Source: Neocallimastix lanati (nom. inval.)
Taxonomy: Eukaryota; Neocallimastigomycota; Neocallimastigomycetes; Neocallimastigales; Neocallimastigaceae
DNA length: 64,000 nt
NCBI GenBank assembly: GCA_016946835.1
Contig: JACVTC010000048.1
Span: forward strand, 659,001-723,000
Direction of reading: 5' to 3'
Shown: in pieces, positions 13,371 to 26,780 of the stretch
Numbering within the stretch: position 1 is the stretch's first letter
How the letters are laid out: each line of letters opens with the position of its first letter
Notes under the pieces: generated by a model
Database searches by the model: none
The model's input: only the letters and a program-made list of their open reading frames with translations
Told to the model about the DNA's origin: nothing
Position numbers and translations under genes: made by a program

Positions 13371-14017
13371 TGAAATTATTAACATTATCAATTAATCAAC
13401 AGGCATGATTGACAGTTCAAATTATTTTACACCAGATTCTTTTTTTTTTTTTTTAGCAAATTATGATCGTTCTTCCTATGATATGACGATAAAGACCTCA
13501 AAAAAAAAAATTTTTTTTTTACACCTATTGATGCATGAGGGAAAAAAAAAAAAAAAAAAAAAAAAGTATTTTTTTTTTTTTTTTTGGATTTTAATAGTAA
13601 TAGGTCCTACTTTATAGTAATTGGATTAATTTTTCTTTTTTTTCCATACATTTCCCATACACCGAACAGTAATAAAATATTTTTAGATTGGAAAAATTAA
13701 AAAAAAATCCGGTTACGAATGGATTCTATAATTTTTTTGTGAATATTTGAATATTCTTTCTATAGCTATTCAAAAAAAACACTAAGCAAAAGCAAAAACG
13801 TTCCTATTATACGATAAGTTATCACATATTTTGAAGAAGAGAAAAGAGTTCAAATATCACTTAATAAAAAAAAAAACCGAAAGTGAAAATAATGGGGTTG
13901 CACGTTTGTCCTAGGAATACGACTACTTTTGCCCCTATGCCCCTTTGAAACACTGGGAATCTAAAAGATATAGGTAGAGTGAAAATATTTAGGACGATCG
14001 GTAGTGATTGCTTGTGA
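13371..14017. other. Unassigned unique sequence with homopolymer blocks
   Basis: This is mixed-composition sequence between two tandem arrays. Part of it (13405-13500) reads as a short coding-like stretch beginning MIDSSNYF, broken by T and A runs. The patch 13880-14010 is relatively G+C rich. No RNA or protein family could be recognised. Confidence 0.4.
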
Positions 14018-14325
14018 CATGAATTTAAACTTGCCTATCTTCGATAACTTTATGATTTTACCATGAATTTAAACTTGCCTATCTTCGATAACTTTATGAT
14101 TTTACCATGAATTTAAACTTGCCTATCTTCGATAACTTTATGATTTTACCATGAATTTAAACTTGCCTATCTTCGATAACTTTATGATTTTACCATGAAT
14201 TTAAACTTGCCTATCTTCGATAACTTTATGATTTTACCATGAATTTAAACTTGCCTATCTTCGATAACTTTATGATTTTACCATGAATTTAAACTTGCCT
14301 ATCTTCGATAACTTTATGATTTTAC
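14018..14325. repeat. Perfect 44-bp minisatellite, seven copies
   Basis: Copies begin with CATGAATTTAAACTTGCC at 14018, 14062, 14106, 14150, 14194, 14238 and 14282. By eye the copies are identical. There are no spacers, so it is not CRISPR-like. The unit is less A+T rich than the surroundings and has no homopolymer. The array ends where CATGAA becomes CATATAATG at 14326. Confidence 0.95.
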
Positions 14326-15420
14326 CATATAATGACATTAATGAAAGTATAAAAAAAAAAAAGAAAAGTGATAAAGAAAGAATATCAGGTTTTAGTGAAT
14401 TCTAGATTTATAGGTTTTTTGTTATTTACAATTTGGTTGAATTGACCTACAGAGAACTAAAAATTAAGATAAATAAAAATAATAAAAAAAAATAATAATA
14501 ATAATAAAATATATTAATATTTATAAATAAATAAATAAATAAATAAATAAAAAAGAAATCATATTTATATAAATATTTATTTAAAAAAAAAAAATAATAA
14601 TAATAATAATAATAATAAAATTAATAAAAAAATTTTTTTTAATCGTTATTTCACCAGAATTAAATATAAAGATATACAAAAATATAGAACATTTATATAA
14701 AAAAATAATAATTTTGATAAAAAAGGGGGGAAAAAAAAAATGAAATAAAATAAATTTTAATAATAATATTAATATCAGATAAAAATAATAAAAACAATAT
14801 AAACAATAAAAATAATAAAAAAAAAAATAAAAAAAAAAAAAAATAAAAATAAAAAAAAAAAAAAATAAAAGATACTATAAACTATTTATTGTTTATCTCT
14901 ATAGATATAAATATATAAAAAAATAAAAATTGATCAAATTAAAAACTGTTTTTAAATTTTATTTTTTTTTTTTTTTTTTTTTTAACTATAAAAAGTAAAA
15001 AGATAAAAAAATTTACTGTTATTTTATTTTAATCATTTAATTTATTTCTGGAAAGATAATAAATTAGTATAGTCTATAAATTTCAATAAAATGTATATTA
15101 TATTAAATAAATTAAATAAATAAATAAATATTTTCTAAATTTATATAAATATAATTTTATTATTATAATTTATTATAATTATTTTAAACCATATTTTATT
15201 AAAAAATATATTGAATTTTAATAAATAAATAGATATACTACTATTTATTAAGATTCAATTTATATAAATATATATCATAAATCATATATAAATATAAAAA
15301 AAAAAAAAATTTATATATTTAAAGCATAAACTTCATATATATATATATAAATTATATATATATATCATATCATAAATCATATATAAATAAAAGATACTTT
15401 ATAATTTTTATTATAATATT
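14326..15420. other. AT-rich intergenic region, no gene seen
   Basis: This stretch is low-complexity A/T sequence with TAAA and AAT microsatellites and poly(A)/(T) runs. Nothing recognisable was found. Confidence 0.65.
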
Positions 15421-15731
15421 AAAAAATAAGTTAGTATTGCATTAGGAAAAAACTACTTATAACAAATTTCTTCCTATTCCCTAATGCAATACTAACTTAT
15501 TTTTTAAGTAGTTATAAAAAAAAATGTTATAATATTCTAATATTTATACTTTTTTTTTTTTTTTTTTTATTTTTATTTTTCTTGACATAAAGAAAAAAAA
15601 AAAAAATAAAAATAAAAAATAAAAAAGTATTAATATTAGAATGTTATAACATTTTTTTTTTTTTTTTTTTTTTTATAACTACTTATAATAAATTTCTTCC
15701 TATTCCCAAATGCAATACTAACTTATTTTTT
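15421..15731. repeat. Nested inverted and direct repeats (MITE-like or hairpin element)
   Basis: A 26-bp arm at 15421-15446 (contains AAGTTAGTATTGCATTAGG) is matched by its exact reverse complement at 15480-15505. The outer part of the arm matches again at 15709-15731. An inner pair (about 15503-15553 and 15615-15680, sharing GTTATAA and ATTAGAAT-type blocks) forms a second, larger stem. The block ACTACTTATAA...CTTCCTATTCCC occurs twice in direct orientation (about 15450 and 15678). No target duplication could be fixed. A miniature inverted-repeat element, or two nested copies of one, is the simplest reading. Confidence 0.7.
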
Positions 15732-15911
15732 GTAATTGAACAATTAAAAAATTTTTTAAAAAATAAAATATACTAAAATATAAATAGTTATAACTATATT
15801 TAATTAAATTTTTTACTTTAACTTTTTATCAAAAAAAAAAAAAAAAAAAAACTCAAAATAATTAACAAACTAAATTAACTATTTAAACACCCTCTTCCTT
15901 TAATTTTTATT

Positions 15912-15976
<65 letters not shown>

Positions 15977-16542
15977 ATGATGATTACCAATTCCAATTTA
16001 AAATATCTTATAAAAATTTAACAAAAATTAATTTTATTTTTTTTTTTACTTTACAGCTTGCAACTATCGATAATTTTTAATAATTTAAAATAAATATTAT
16101 TTTCATACGTTCTTCTCATAAAAAAATGTAATACCTAAATTATTTATAGTATACTAATATAATAAATGTCCTTATCATAATTTTAAATAATATATATTTT
16201 TCAATAAACACGTTACACATAAAATAATATTATTAAATCATTATTATTATTTTATTTTAAATTTTTATTTTTTTATTTATTTTAGGTCTATTACAAAGAT
16301 ATATTTAAATACACTTGTATTTATTTAATAAATCTCTATAACATCTTCAATTTTTTTTTAAATTTTTTTAATACTTCAATCTTTTCTTTTTAAAATTTTT
16401 ATTTATTTTTTTATTATTTTTAATTATTGTTCAAATAAGAATCTTTTTTATAATTTTTCCTCATTTAGTAGGATTTCAATTTTTCTATATTCTTTAATTT
16501 TTTATTTATATTTATTCATCTGTTTTTCTAAAGATAAATTAC
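15732..16542. other. 3' flank of the cellulase gene, including a 63-base poly(A) run
   Basis: This is A/T-rich sequence. The run of 63 A residues at 15913-15975 is among the longest homopolymers in the window. The 3'UTR of the minus-strand cellulase gene should lie at the right end; no specific polyadenylation signal stands out against the A/T background. Confidence 0.55.
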
Positions 16543-18816
16543 TTAACAGTTGGTTGGCATACCACACCAGTCGTTGTTTTCAACACCCCAATCACCATCA
16601 GCATCAGTGTAGTAAACGGTACCACAGGTGGAACAGCATTTGTAACCTTGGTTGGTAATAGCTTCTGGACAAACTGGTCCAGAAGGAGCACCACCACAAC
16701 CACACCATTGGTTGTTTTCAACACCCCAGTCACCATCACCATCAGTGTAAACAACTTCACAGTTAGCTGAACAGCACTTGTAACCTTGAGCAGTAATAGC
16801 AGCGGAACACTTTGGTTGTGGACCTGGAGTTGGGTTTCTACCTCCAACCTTGGATGGAACATCATAAATGGAGATAAGACCGTTAGCAACCATAATTTCG
16901 GTTTGACCCCAGAATCTGTGGTAAGTGAATCTTGGAGCAGAACCACCGTTGAGGAAGTCTTCGACTTGAGCCCAATCTGGATCTTCCTTGTACTTTGGAC
17001 GAATATCAATGAACTTAACACCACTTCTGATGTTAGCACCTTGAGCATTCTTACCAGTCCAACCAGATGGAATGTAAACATCTTCATTGAATTTGATGTA
17101 ATCTTCACGAGCTTCTTCAACAGCATAACCAAGATCATCCTTGTAGTTTTCAATGGCATCCATAACATCAAGAACAAGTTGAAGACCTTCAGTATCTTCA
17201 TCCTTTAAGGAGACCCACATTAAAGCCTTGATCATAGAGGCAATGGAACCAAGATCAGTACCTTCAGAAGAAACGGTACCGTGAAGGGAAGCGTTAAGAC
17301 CATTCTTGTTGAAGTTGGAGGACTTCCATTCATCTGGGTTACCAGTCCATTCTAAATTGGTAGCATGGACAACTTCACCACCGTTAACACGAGTGTTTGT
17401 CTTAATCCATTTAGCCCATTCTTGACAAACCTTACCAGCCTTTTCGTTACCGGAAAGGTAGTAAAGGGAACAGACACGTTCCATACCCCAACCTTGCATA
17501 CCAGTCCAGTTGTTGGATGGTGGGTCGTGGTAAACTGGTTGCCAATCGTAGTACATACCGTAGAAGGTAGTAATGTCACTTGGTGGTTGGGCGTAGTGAC
17601 CTTGCCATGAGTTAGTGGCACCACCAGCAATACAACCTTCAGCAGATTGTAACCATCTGAATAATTCTAATTGACGATCGAGGGAAGTAGACCAATCCTT
17701 AACAGCAGTGGAACCCTTTGGCTTGAAGGCAGATTCAGTAGAAAGAATCCAAGCAGCTAATGGGTTTTGGTAACCACTGTGAGTGTGAGAAGAACTAATT
17801 CTCCAAGCCCAGTCACCTTGTAAACCTCCACCCCAGGCGAAGTACCAAGAGATAAGGTAGTGAGCAGAGTTCTTACCAGAACCAGCAGCACAACGTTGGT
17901 AGTCAATACAGTTACCAATCTTCTTGAAGTATTTATCGTAGTGAGAGTAACGTAAGTAATCACCAAGCTTAGCAGCCTTAGAAGCAACAGAAGAAAGATC
18001 TTGACCTTCTTCTTGAGCCCAGATGTAACCGAAGTAAGCAGCTTGAATAGCACGAGCATCAGCATCTGGAGCAGCAGTGTATCTCCATTGCTTAGCGTAA
18101 GAGTTATCACCAGTGAAAAGATCTAAGAAACCGTTACGACCACCCCACTTCATGGATTCCCAACATGGGTGTGGAACAGTTTTCCAAGCGGATTCAGAGG
18201 CACCACGTTGGAAAGTGTTAATGAAGGATGGCTTGGACTTACCATCACCTTGTTGACCGTAACCGTACCAGTTATCACCATCAATAATCCAGTGCATGGC
18301 GTAGATATCCCAAGTACCATAGGCTTGTTGAAGTTCCTTAGCAATTGGATCTTGACCAACAATACCGTCTTGGAAGACAAGTTGAGCTGGGTAGTTTTCA
18401 ATATCATCATCTTCTGGAGCGTAAGTAGCTGGAGATGAAGCATTGTATCTACTGTTACCTGGTTGGTTCTTGCTGTCTGGAATAAGATGCTTTTCTAAGT
18501 AACTCCAGGCGGTTTCAACACCATCAAAGTTACCAGTAAGCTTACCGTTAACAGCTTCTAACCAAACCCAGAAGGAGTAAGTTTCAGAGACAGATTCGTG
18601 ACCATGATCTGGAGCTTCAACCATCATAGTTTCAATTGAGTGGTATGGAACATTTTCTGGTGAGAAATATTCAGAAGAGTATGAACCATTACCAGTAACA
18701 ACATTGTAATGTTCAATGGCACGTTGAGCATATTCATCAGCAGCACGCTTCTTCATTGGAGCGGCCATAACAGCAGAGGCACTGAGGAGAGCAATAGCAG
18801 ATCTAATAGATGGCAT
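16543..18816 (-). CDS. GH48 cellulase (cellobiohydrolase) with two fungal dockerins, secreted cellulosome subunit
   Basis: The product is 757 residues in one exon. The ATG at 18816 is the start; an upstream in-frame TTG adds only two codons and is not credible. Residues 1-18 form a signal peptide, and K23-R24 is a possible Kex2 cleavage site. The GH48 catalytic domain spans about 27-655. GH48 enzymes cut cellulose processively from reducing ends. The motif VEAPDHGH...SVSE gives E67 and E78, spaced as E44 and E55 of Clostridium cellulolyticum CelF, where E55 is the acid. After a Pro/Gly linker come two Cys-rich fungal dockerins (CBM10 type), about 670-707 and 716-757, each with the DGDWGVENN or [11 protein letters not shown] motif. 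Dockerins anchor enzymes to scaffoldin outside the cell. GH48 in anaerobic fungi is thought to come from bacteria; lack of introns and high G+C fit this. No gene neighbours suggest an operon-like cluster. Confidence 0.97.
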   Translation of the reverse strand: MPSIRSAIALLSASAVMAAPMKKRAADEYAQRAIEHYNVVTGNGSYSSEYFSPENVPYHSIETMMVEAPDHGHESVSETYSFWVWLEAVNGKLTGNFDGVETAWSYLEKHLIPDSKNQPGNSRYNASSPATYAPEDDDIENYPAQLVFQDGIVGQDPIAKELQQAYGTWDIYAMHWIIDGDNWYGYGQQGDGKSKPSFINTFQRGASESAWKTVPHPCWESMKWGGRNGFLDLFTGDNSYAKQWRYTAAPDADARAIQAAYFGYIWAQEEGQDLSSVASKAAKLGDYLRYSHYDKYFKKIGNCIDYQRCAAGSGKNSAHYLISWYFAWGGGLQGDWAWRISSSHTHSGYQNPLAAWILSTESAFKPKGSTAVKDWSTSLDRQLELFRWLQSAEGCIAGGATNSWQGHYAQPPSDITTFYGMYYDWQPVYHDPPSNNWTGMQGWGMERVCSLYYLSGNEKAGKVCQEWAKWIKTNTRVNGGEVVHATNLEWTGNPDEWKSSNFNKNGLNASLHGTVSSEGTDLGSIASMIKALMWVSLKDEDTEGLQLVLDVMDAIENYKDDLGYAVEEAREDYIKFNEDVYIPSGWTGKNAQGANIRSGVKFIDIRPKYKEDPDWAQVEDFLNGGSAPRFTYHRFWGQTEIMVANGLISIYDVPSKVGGRNPTPGPQPKCSAAITAQGYKCCSANCEVVYTDGDGDWGVENNQWCGCGGAPSGPVCPEAITNQGYKCCSTCGTVYYTDADGDWGVENNDWCGMPTNC

Positions 18817-19067
18817 TTTCAAAATTTAAGATTAAAAAAATTGAAATTAATAAATTTTTTTTTAAATAAAGTTTTTTTTTGGTTCTAAAAATTAGAAGAA
18901 TAAAAAAAAAATTATTTTTTTTTTTTAAATCAAACTATAGAATTTTTTTTGAGGAAAAGTTTGTTCCAGCAAACTAAAATTTATTAAAAAATGATTAGAT
19001 TTTTTAATTGATGAAGAAAAAAATTTTTAAAGAATTTTTTTCATTTATATATCTTTTTTTTTCTTAA

Positions 19068-19123
<56 letters not shown>

Positions 19124-20049
19124 TTAATAATTATATTATTAATAATAATAAATTTTATTATTACTATTATTTTAAATGGACGACTCTTTATTAATATTAA
19201 TAATATAATTATATTACTATTATTATTTTTGTTTTATTTTTATTTTTAGTACAACGAAAATTATTATTATAGAAGAAACCAAAATCTAAAACCTTAACAA
19301 TACTATTTTTAATTAATTTCATTATTATATTAGTTATTTATAAAAATTATTATTTAAAATTTTAATATAATTTATTTTATAATAAATAAAATTCTTTAGG
19401 AACAATATATTTGGTCGATCATTAAGTTTTTAGAGTTTTAATTGGTTATATTTTTAATAATTATAGTAAAACAATTTAATATAAATATAAAAAATTTTTT
19501 TGGCTATTTATTAATAGAAAAGAAAAAAAAAAAAAAAAAAGTTAAAAATCCAATATAAATTAATTAAGTGTAACTCTACCTTTTGAATTATTAATATCTA
19601 TTTTTATTTTTTAATTATTTTAAATAAATATTATTAAATTTTTACGATGTCTTCTTTAATAATTTATTACTAGTATTTCAATTATTTAATATTTCAATTA
19701 TTTTACATTTTACTATTTAATATTTCAATTAGTTATTTATTCAATTAGTTATTTAAAACTCATTTTATTTATTTATTATTAATTAGTTATTATTTATTAC
19801 TATTATAGTATATCATCTTAATAATATTAAAATGAAATAACTAATAAATCATTTATATATACTTTGTTTTCAATTAAATTATAACAAAAGAAAAAGTGCA
19901 TAAATACAAATATACTTTAAATCATATAATGATAATTAGAAAAGAAAAAAAAATTAACACTAAAATGATCTAAACTTTAAATATATCATTATAATTACAA
20001 AAGAAAAAAAATATATTTAAAGTTTAAATTATTTAAATATATAATTATA

Positions 20050-20081
<32 letters not shown>

Positions 20082-21402
20082 ATCTTTTTCTTTTATTAAT
20101 TATAATTATATATTTTAAGCTTTAAAACATTTTTTTTTGTTTTGTTAAAAATGATAGCTTTAATCATTGTAATAATTTATTATTAAAATTTAATTTTTTG
20201 TGCTAAAAGACTATTTAATTATGGTTAAAAATGTAAGATTTTATTATTAATTTTTTCTATTATTTGTTTGTTTGTTTCTTCTATTCCATTGGCTTAGATC
20301 CAGTGTATAAAAAAAAAAAAATTATTAAAACATCGAACTTTTTTTTTTAAAACATCGAACTTTTCAGAGTGGTAAACAAAGAATGGAAGAAAAAAAAAAA
20401 AAAAAAAAAAAACCATTTGGACACAAGTATTGACTTTCCTATATACAATAGATAATATATAGAAGATATATAATATATAATATATAGATATATAATACTA
20501 ATTTATATACAAAAATCTATTTATATGCAAATCAAACAATAGATAACAAATAAAATATAATAAAATAAAATAAAAAAAATTTTTTTTTTTTTCTTCCTTT
20601 CCACCGGTGATCCATCACAGGAGAAACAAGTAAAGAAATAGAAATTAGAAAAAATTGTTTTTTATATTATTTATTTTGCAAACTATTTTTTTTTTTTTTT
20701 TCTCTTTTCTTTTTTTTTTTTTGTGAAACGTTAAAAAAAGAATAAAAAATAAAGATATATTTTAATATATTAATTTTTATTATTATAATTTTCTTTTATT
20801 AATTAAAAGAATATTAAATAAAAAAACAACAAAAGAGATCATCTTTTTTTTTTTAAAAAAAAGAGTAACTTTCAAATAAAAAAAAAAAAAAAAAAAAGTA
20901 ATAATAATAATAATAAAATAAAGGAGAACGAAAAAAAAAAAATTAATATAAAAATAAAAAATTAATAAAAAAAAAAAAAACTAATAATAAAGAAGAACAA
21001 GAACAAAAAAAAAAAAATTAATTAATTAAAAGAGTTGGCATAATAATCTATTTAAAAAATATAAAGAAATAGATATAATAATAAGAACTATAAGAGGCTT
21101 CCTATACTTCATAATAAAGAAATAAAAAATAATAATTTTCCTACATCATAATTCATTAATGTTAGTTTAATAAACTCCTAATTTTTAATTTTTGTTCATA
21201 AAATTTAATATATTGATTTGAACCTTAAAATTAATTATTCTAATAAAATTTCTTTTTTTAGGAAAAAAAAGCTTTAAAGGTTATTTCATCTTTTAATATA
21301 ATTTTAATTTATACATGTATATACATGACATATACATAAATATTTTTTTTAAAAAAAAAAAAAGGTTTTAAATAAACTTAAATTTCTATTTAATTTTATT
21401 AC
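18817..21402. other. Upstream region of the cellulase gene and AT-rich intergenic DNA
   Basis: The first 150 bases upstream of the cellulase ATG are A/T-rich with a T/A-run leader. An (ATT)n run lies at about 19070-19123. Poly(A)/(T) runs and an (AT)n run near 20045 follow. A direct repeat of AAAACATCGAACTTTT lies near 20330-20365. No second gene or named promoter element can be supported. Confidence 0.6.
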
Positions 21403-21885
21403 TATTATTATTTATTATTTATTATTTATTATTTATTATTTATTATTTATTATTTATTAAGTATTATTTATTATGTATTATTTATTATGTATTATTTATT
21501 ATGTATTATTTATTATTTATTATTTATTATTTATTATTTATTATTTATTATTTATTATTTATTAAGTATTATTTATTATGTATTATTTATTATGTATTAT
21601 TTATTATTTATTATTTATTATGTATTATTTATTATTTATTATTTATTATTTATTATTTATTATTTATTATTTATTATTTATTATTTATTATTTATTATTT
21701 ATTATTTATTATTTATTATTTATTATTTATTATTTATTACTTATTATTTATTATTTATTACTTATTATTTATTACTTATTATTTATTATTTATTATTTAT
21801 TATTTAATTATATATTATTTATTATTTATTATTTATTATTTATTATTTATTATTTATTATTTATTATTTATTATTTATTAATAAT
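21403..21885. repeat. 7-bp satellite (TTATTTA)n, about 480 bp
   Basis: The unit TATTTAT repeats almost without break, with variants carrying G or C (GTATTA, CTTATT). Because 7 is not a multiple of 3, all three frames stay open as Tyr/Leu/Ile/Phe repeats and produce spurious long open frames. Confidence 0.95.
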
Positions 21886-22189
21886 ATATTAATATTATTT
21901 GATTTTGTTTAAAATTTCCTTAGATAATGGTCAAAAATAATTAATATTAAGTAATGTTCAACATGACATCACAACGGATACTTTTTTTTGAGAAGAGTAA
22001 TATTGATCTTTTCATTAATAAAATCTTACCATTTTTTATCATATAATTAATATCATAGATAAAAAAATATTATTACAATTAATAATATATATTATTACTA
22101 TTCATTCATCTGTATTCATTAAATAATTATAATTGATATGTATTACTATAATTATTTAATTATTTATTTTAACTATTATTAACTAATTA

Positions 22190-22856
22190 ATTAATTAATT
22201 ATTTATTTATTTATTTATTGTAATTATTATTAATTATTAATTTTTATTAATTATTATTTATTTATTTATTTTAATTATTAATTATTATTTATTTATTTAT
22301 TTATTTTAATTATTAATTATTATTTATTCATTTATTTATTTTAATTATTAATTATTATTTATTTATTTATTTATTTATTTATTGTAATTATTAATTATTA
22401 TTTATTTATTTATTTATTTATTGTAATTATTAATTATTATTTATTTATTTATTGTAATTATTATTTATTTATTTATTTATTTTAATTATTAATTATTATT
22501 TATTTATTTATTTATTGTAATTATTAATTATTATTTATTTATTTATTTATTTATTGTAATTATTAATTATTATTTATTTATTTATTTATTGTAATTATTA
22601 ATTATTATTTATTTATTTATTTATTGTAATTATTAATTATTATTTATTTATTTATTTATTTATTTATTGTAATTATTAATTATTATTTATTTATTTATTT
22701 ATTGTAATTATTAATTATTATTTATTTATTTATTGTAATTATTAATTATTATTTATTTATTTATTGTAATTATTAATTATTATTTATTTATTTATTTATT
22801 TATTGTAATTATTAATTATTATTTATTTATTTATTTATTTATTGTAATTATTAATT

Positions 22857-22892
<36 letters not shown>

Positions 22893-23095
22893 TTGTAATT
22901 ATTAATTATTATTTATTTATTTATTTATTGTAATTATTAATTATTATTTATTTATTTATTGTAATTATTAATTATTATTTATTTATTTATTTATTTATTG
23001 TAATTATTAATTATTATTTATTTATTTATTTATTTATTGTAATTATTAATTATTATTTATTTATTTATTTATTTATTGTAATTATTAATTATTAT
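22190..23095. repeat. AT minisatellite: (TTTA)n blocks joined by TGTAATTATTAATTATTA, about 900 bp
   Basis: The basic unit is a run of TTTA tetramers of variable number followed by TTGTAATTATTAATTATTA. About twenty units follow each other. Length varies only through the number of tetramers, a typical slippage pattern. Confidence 0.93.
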
Positions 23096-25343
23096 TATAT
23101 ATTGCTTTATTTATTTTAATAACTATTTTAATTATTACTTTATTAAATTTGTATTCTATTTTAATTACCAATAACAAACCCATTTTATAATTAATTAATT
23201 AATTAAGAATATGTAATTAAAAAATAAAAAATTAATTTATAATTAATAAATTAAAAATATAGAATTAAAAAAAATAAAAATTTAATTTATAATTAATAAA
23301 TTAAAAATATAGAATTAAAAAAAAAAAATAATTAAAATCATTAATAGAATAAATGATTGACCATTAAAAAATTTTTTTTTCATTATTATTATTACTATTA
23401 ATTTAATATCTGTTGATTAAAACTATTTTAATTAATTAATTAATTAATAATTAATGTGATAATAAAAAAAAAAGATAAAAATAATAAAAAAATTATATCA
23501 ATACTAATTATAATAATTGTTAAAAAAAAAAAGATAAAAATAAAATAATTATAGTAATACTAATCATAATAATAATTGTAACAGATATAGTATAAAAAAA
23601 AGGATTAAATAACATGACCAAGCTTTTCCATGCTATAAGACCTAATAATAATGATTATAATAATAATCGTATTTATAATATTTAAAATTTAAAATTTTTT
23701 CTTTTAGATAAGTAAATCCAAAATTTTCTCTAATCTAATAAAAAAAAATAGGATATAAATTTATCATATAATTTTATTATATTTTGTTGTATACAAATTT
23801 TAATTATTGATTTATTAAAGATTAACAGATTTACTATTATTTACAGTTCATTGTGTAGGCCACAAATAAAAAAAATATATTTTTTAAAGTTTGAATTTTT
23901 TAATTACTAAATCACGTTATTTGTAATTCAAAAATATAATATATATATTTATATGTTTAATACATTTTTATCTATTTTTTTGGGGGGATTATATTTGTCT
24001 TTTTAATTAAATAAATTTTTAAATTATAGTACCTTTATTATATAAATTCATGGAATAATGAAATTAAATATATAAGTAAAAAAAAAAAAAAAAAAAAAGA
24101 TTTTAATAATATATAACCATTATAATTTTTTATATTCCTTTACATACAAAAAAAAATATTTGTTTATAATTTCTATTCTTGTTATTTCTTCTCTTGAACT
24201 TGTTTTTGATCTTTTTTTTTTTGTATAAAGTTTGGATTAAATAAAAATACTAAAAAAAAAAGTTAATAAATATCGATAGTTAGATTGAGAAATCAAGAAA
24301 TTACAGAAATAAATAAATATTAAATATTAAATATTAAGGTTTTATAAAAATTAATTATTTTTTTTTTAGTAATATTGTTTTTTTTTTTATTTTTTTTTTT
24401 TATTTTTATAATAATTTAATATTAAATAAACTTTTTGTTTTTTTTAAAAAATAAAATATTTCTATTTAATAAAGTTTTATTTTAATAATTATAATGTAAA
24501 AGTTTAATTTTTAATAACAAAAAAAAATTTAAAAAGATAAAAATAAGGATTTCTAATTTACTACTAAAATGTTGGTGGTTTGAATATCTTATAATAATAA
24601 ATAATAAATATTTTATTGGAAGGATTACTAATATTTGAATCTCTTATAAAAAAATAATAATAAATAATAAATATTGAAAGGATTACTAATATTTAAATAT
24701 CTTATAAAAAAATAATAATAAATAATAATAATAATTTCATAATTAAAAAGTTTTAATAGATTGAATAAATAAAAAAAACGTTTCAGATAATCGATTAAAA
24801 ATATTAAAAATTTTTTTTATTTTTTTTTTTTTTTAAGAACAAAAAAATTTACAGAACAAAATTTCTTAAATTGGTAATTCCAATTGGTATACAAAAATTT
24901 AAAATAATAAAAACAAAAATGGAAATTGCCATGGCAATATAAAAAATTAAAAAAAAAAAAAAAAAAAGAAGAAAAAGAAAGAAAAAGAAAAAGAAAAAGA
25001 GTAAAAGTTAAAAAAAAAAAAAAAATGGAAAAAATGGAAAAAATAAATAATAAAAATAAATATTAAAAAATGGAAAAATAATAATTAGAATGGAAAAATA
25101 TAAAATAAATATTAAATATAAAATATAAAATATAAAATATAAAAATTGTTTTTACCTGAAAGGGTTACGTAGATACCATAAAGAGAATTAAAGGATTGTT
25201 TATTGATTCTTTTTTGATATTTATTTTAAATTATAGGGTTAAATATTAAATTTTTGGATTATCTTTTTTTATCTTTTTTTATCTTTTTTAAGAAAACCAA
25301 GTAATAAATAAATTTTAATATATTTTTTTCCTTTTTTTTTATT

Positions 25344-25402
<59 letters not shown>

Positions 25403-25572
25403 TTATTGATTGATTTAATTTATTTATTTATTAAAGTAGAAAAAAAAAGAAAAATATTTTTTAATCATTTTAATTAATTAATAAAAAATAATAATAGTAC
25501 ACACATATTTATTTTTGTTTTTTCTTTTAATAAATATTTAAATATAAATTATTAATAGTAAATTAATAATTA
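23096..25572. other. AT-rich intergenic region with short tandem duplications
   Basis: Imperfect repeats of about 55 bp (AATTTATAATTAATAAATTA) occur at 23220-23330. Repeats of about 75 bp (GGATTACTAATATTTGAAT type) occur at 24560-24720. A (TTTA)n run lies at about 25342-25405. A non-repetitive patch at 25150-25200 (ACCTGAAAGGGTTACGTAG) has no recognisable role. No gene seen. Confidence 0.6.
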
Positions 25573-25819
25573 AATAAATATATAATTAATGTACAATAAT
25601 GAATTAGAAATAAATATATAATTAATGTACAATAATGAATTAGAAATAAATATATAATTAATGTACAATAATGAATTAGAAATAAATATATAATTAATGT
25701 ACAATAATGAATTAGAAATAAATATATAATTAATGTACAATAATGAATTAGAAATAAATATATAATTAATGTACAATAATGAATTAGAAATATATAATTA
25801 ATGTACAATAATGAATTAT
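25573..25819. repeat. 36-bp tandem repeat, about seven copies
   Basis: The unit is ATATATAATTAATGTACAAT followed by AATGAATTAGAAATAA. The period is 36 bases, with the last unit shortened by about 8. The copies are identical or nearly so. Since 36 is a multiple of 3, they give long repetitive open frames on the minus strand that are not real genes. Confidence 0.95.
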
Positions 25820-26660
25820 TAAAAAAAAATAAGATATTTAATATTAAAAAAAAAAAAAAATATCGTTCATGACCATTTTATATTACTAATATATAAAATT
25901 AAAATAATCATATACCACATCATAAGATAATAATAGGGAAAGTCAATTGAATCAAATAAACTATTCATTTTTATATATATATAAGATATAATGTTTAGAA
26001 TAAATAGTATTAACGATAATAATACTATTATGATTCAATTAATAATATTAATAAAATTAATCTTATAATAATAATATTATTATTATTACTATTATTTATT
26101 TCTTTTTTTTTTTAATTTTTTTTTTTGAAATCTTAAATTAATTTTAATATACTTGATTCAGTAACAATATTAACAAAATAATTAATTATTATTTTATTAA
26201 TATCAAATATTCATAGAAAAATTATTTTTTAAAAAAAAAAAAAAAAAAAAAGGATAATAATAATATTATAAAAAAAATAAATAAATAAAACAATCAATTA
26301 TATAATTATATTTTTATTAATATAAATATAATTGACTCAGCAATAATATCAATATCAATAACAATAATAATATAATAATCAATAAATAATAGTTTTCTTT
26401 TTTTTTATTTTTTTTATGTATAAATTTAAATATGTTATATATCATATTATTATCAAATTATAAAAAAAAAATATCAATAAACCAATATTTGAGTTCAATG
26501 AGCTTCTTGTTATTATTTTTTATTAAATATTATTATAATTTCAGAATAATAATAAATATATATATATCTACGATTATTATTCTAAATTAATAATAATATT
26601 AAAAAAAAAAATTTCAAAACATATATTAAAATGTTTTATAAATAAAATAAAATAATTCTT

Positions 26661-26780
26661 TATTTCTATATATAATTATTTTATATTTATACCAAGACCC
26701 TATTTCTATATATTATTATTTTATATTTATACCAAGACCCTATTTCTATATATTATTATTTTATATTTATACCAAGACAT
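26661..26780. repeat. 40-bp tandem repeat, three copies
   Basis: The unit is TATTTCTATATATTATTATT followed by TTATATTTATACCAAGACCC. The copies end at about 26700, 26740 and 26780, the last with a changed end (CATT). Confidence 0.9.

Noticed and set aside
14018-14325. CRISPR array
   Set aside because: Direct repeats are back to back with no spacers, in a eukaryotic genome; it is a minisatellite.
18817-18822. Start of the cellulase at an upstream TTG (two extra codons)
   Set aside because: The first codon would be TTG. The ATG at 18816 is followed by a normal signal peptide and has an A-rich context.
21487-21892. Overlapping open frames of 104-126 codons
   Set aside because: They are translations of the 7-bp TTATTTA satellite, open in all frames.
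25563-25808. Minus-strand open frames of 68-81 codons with 12-residue repeats
   Set aside because: They come from the 36-bp tandem repeat. No start context or non-repetitive part supports a gene.
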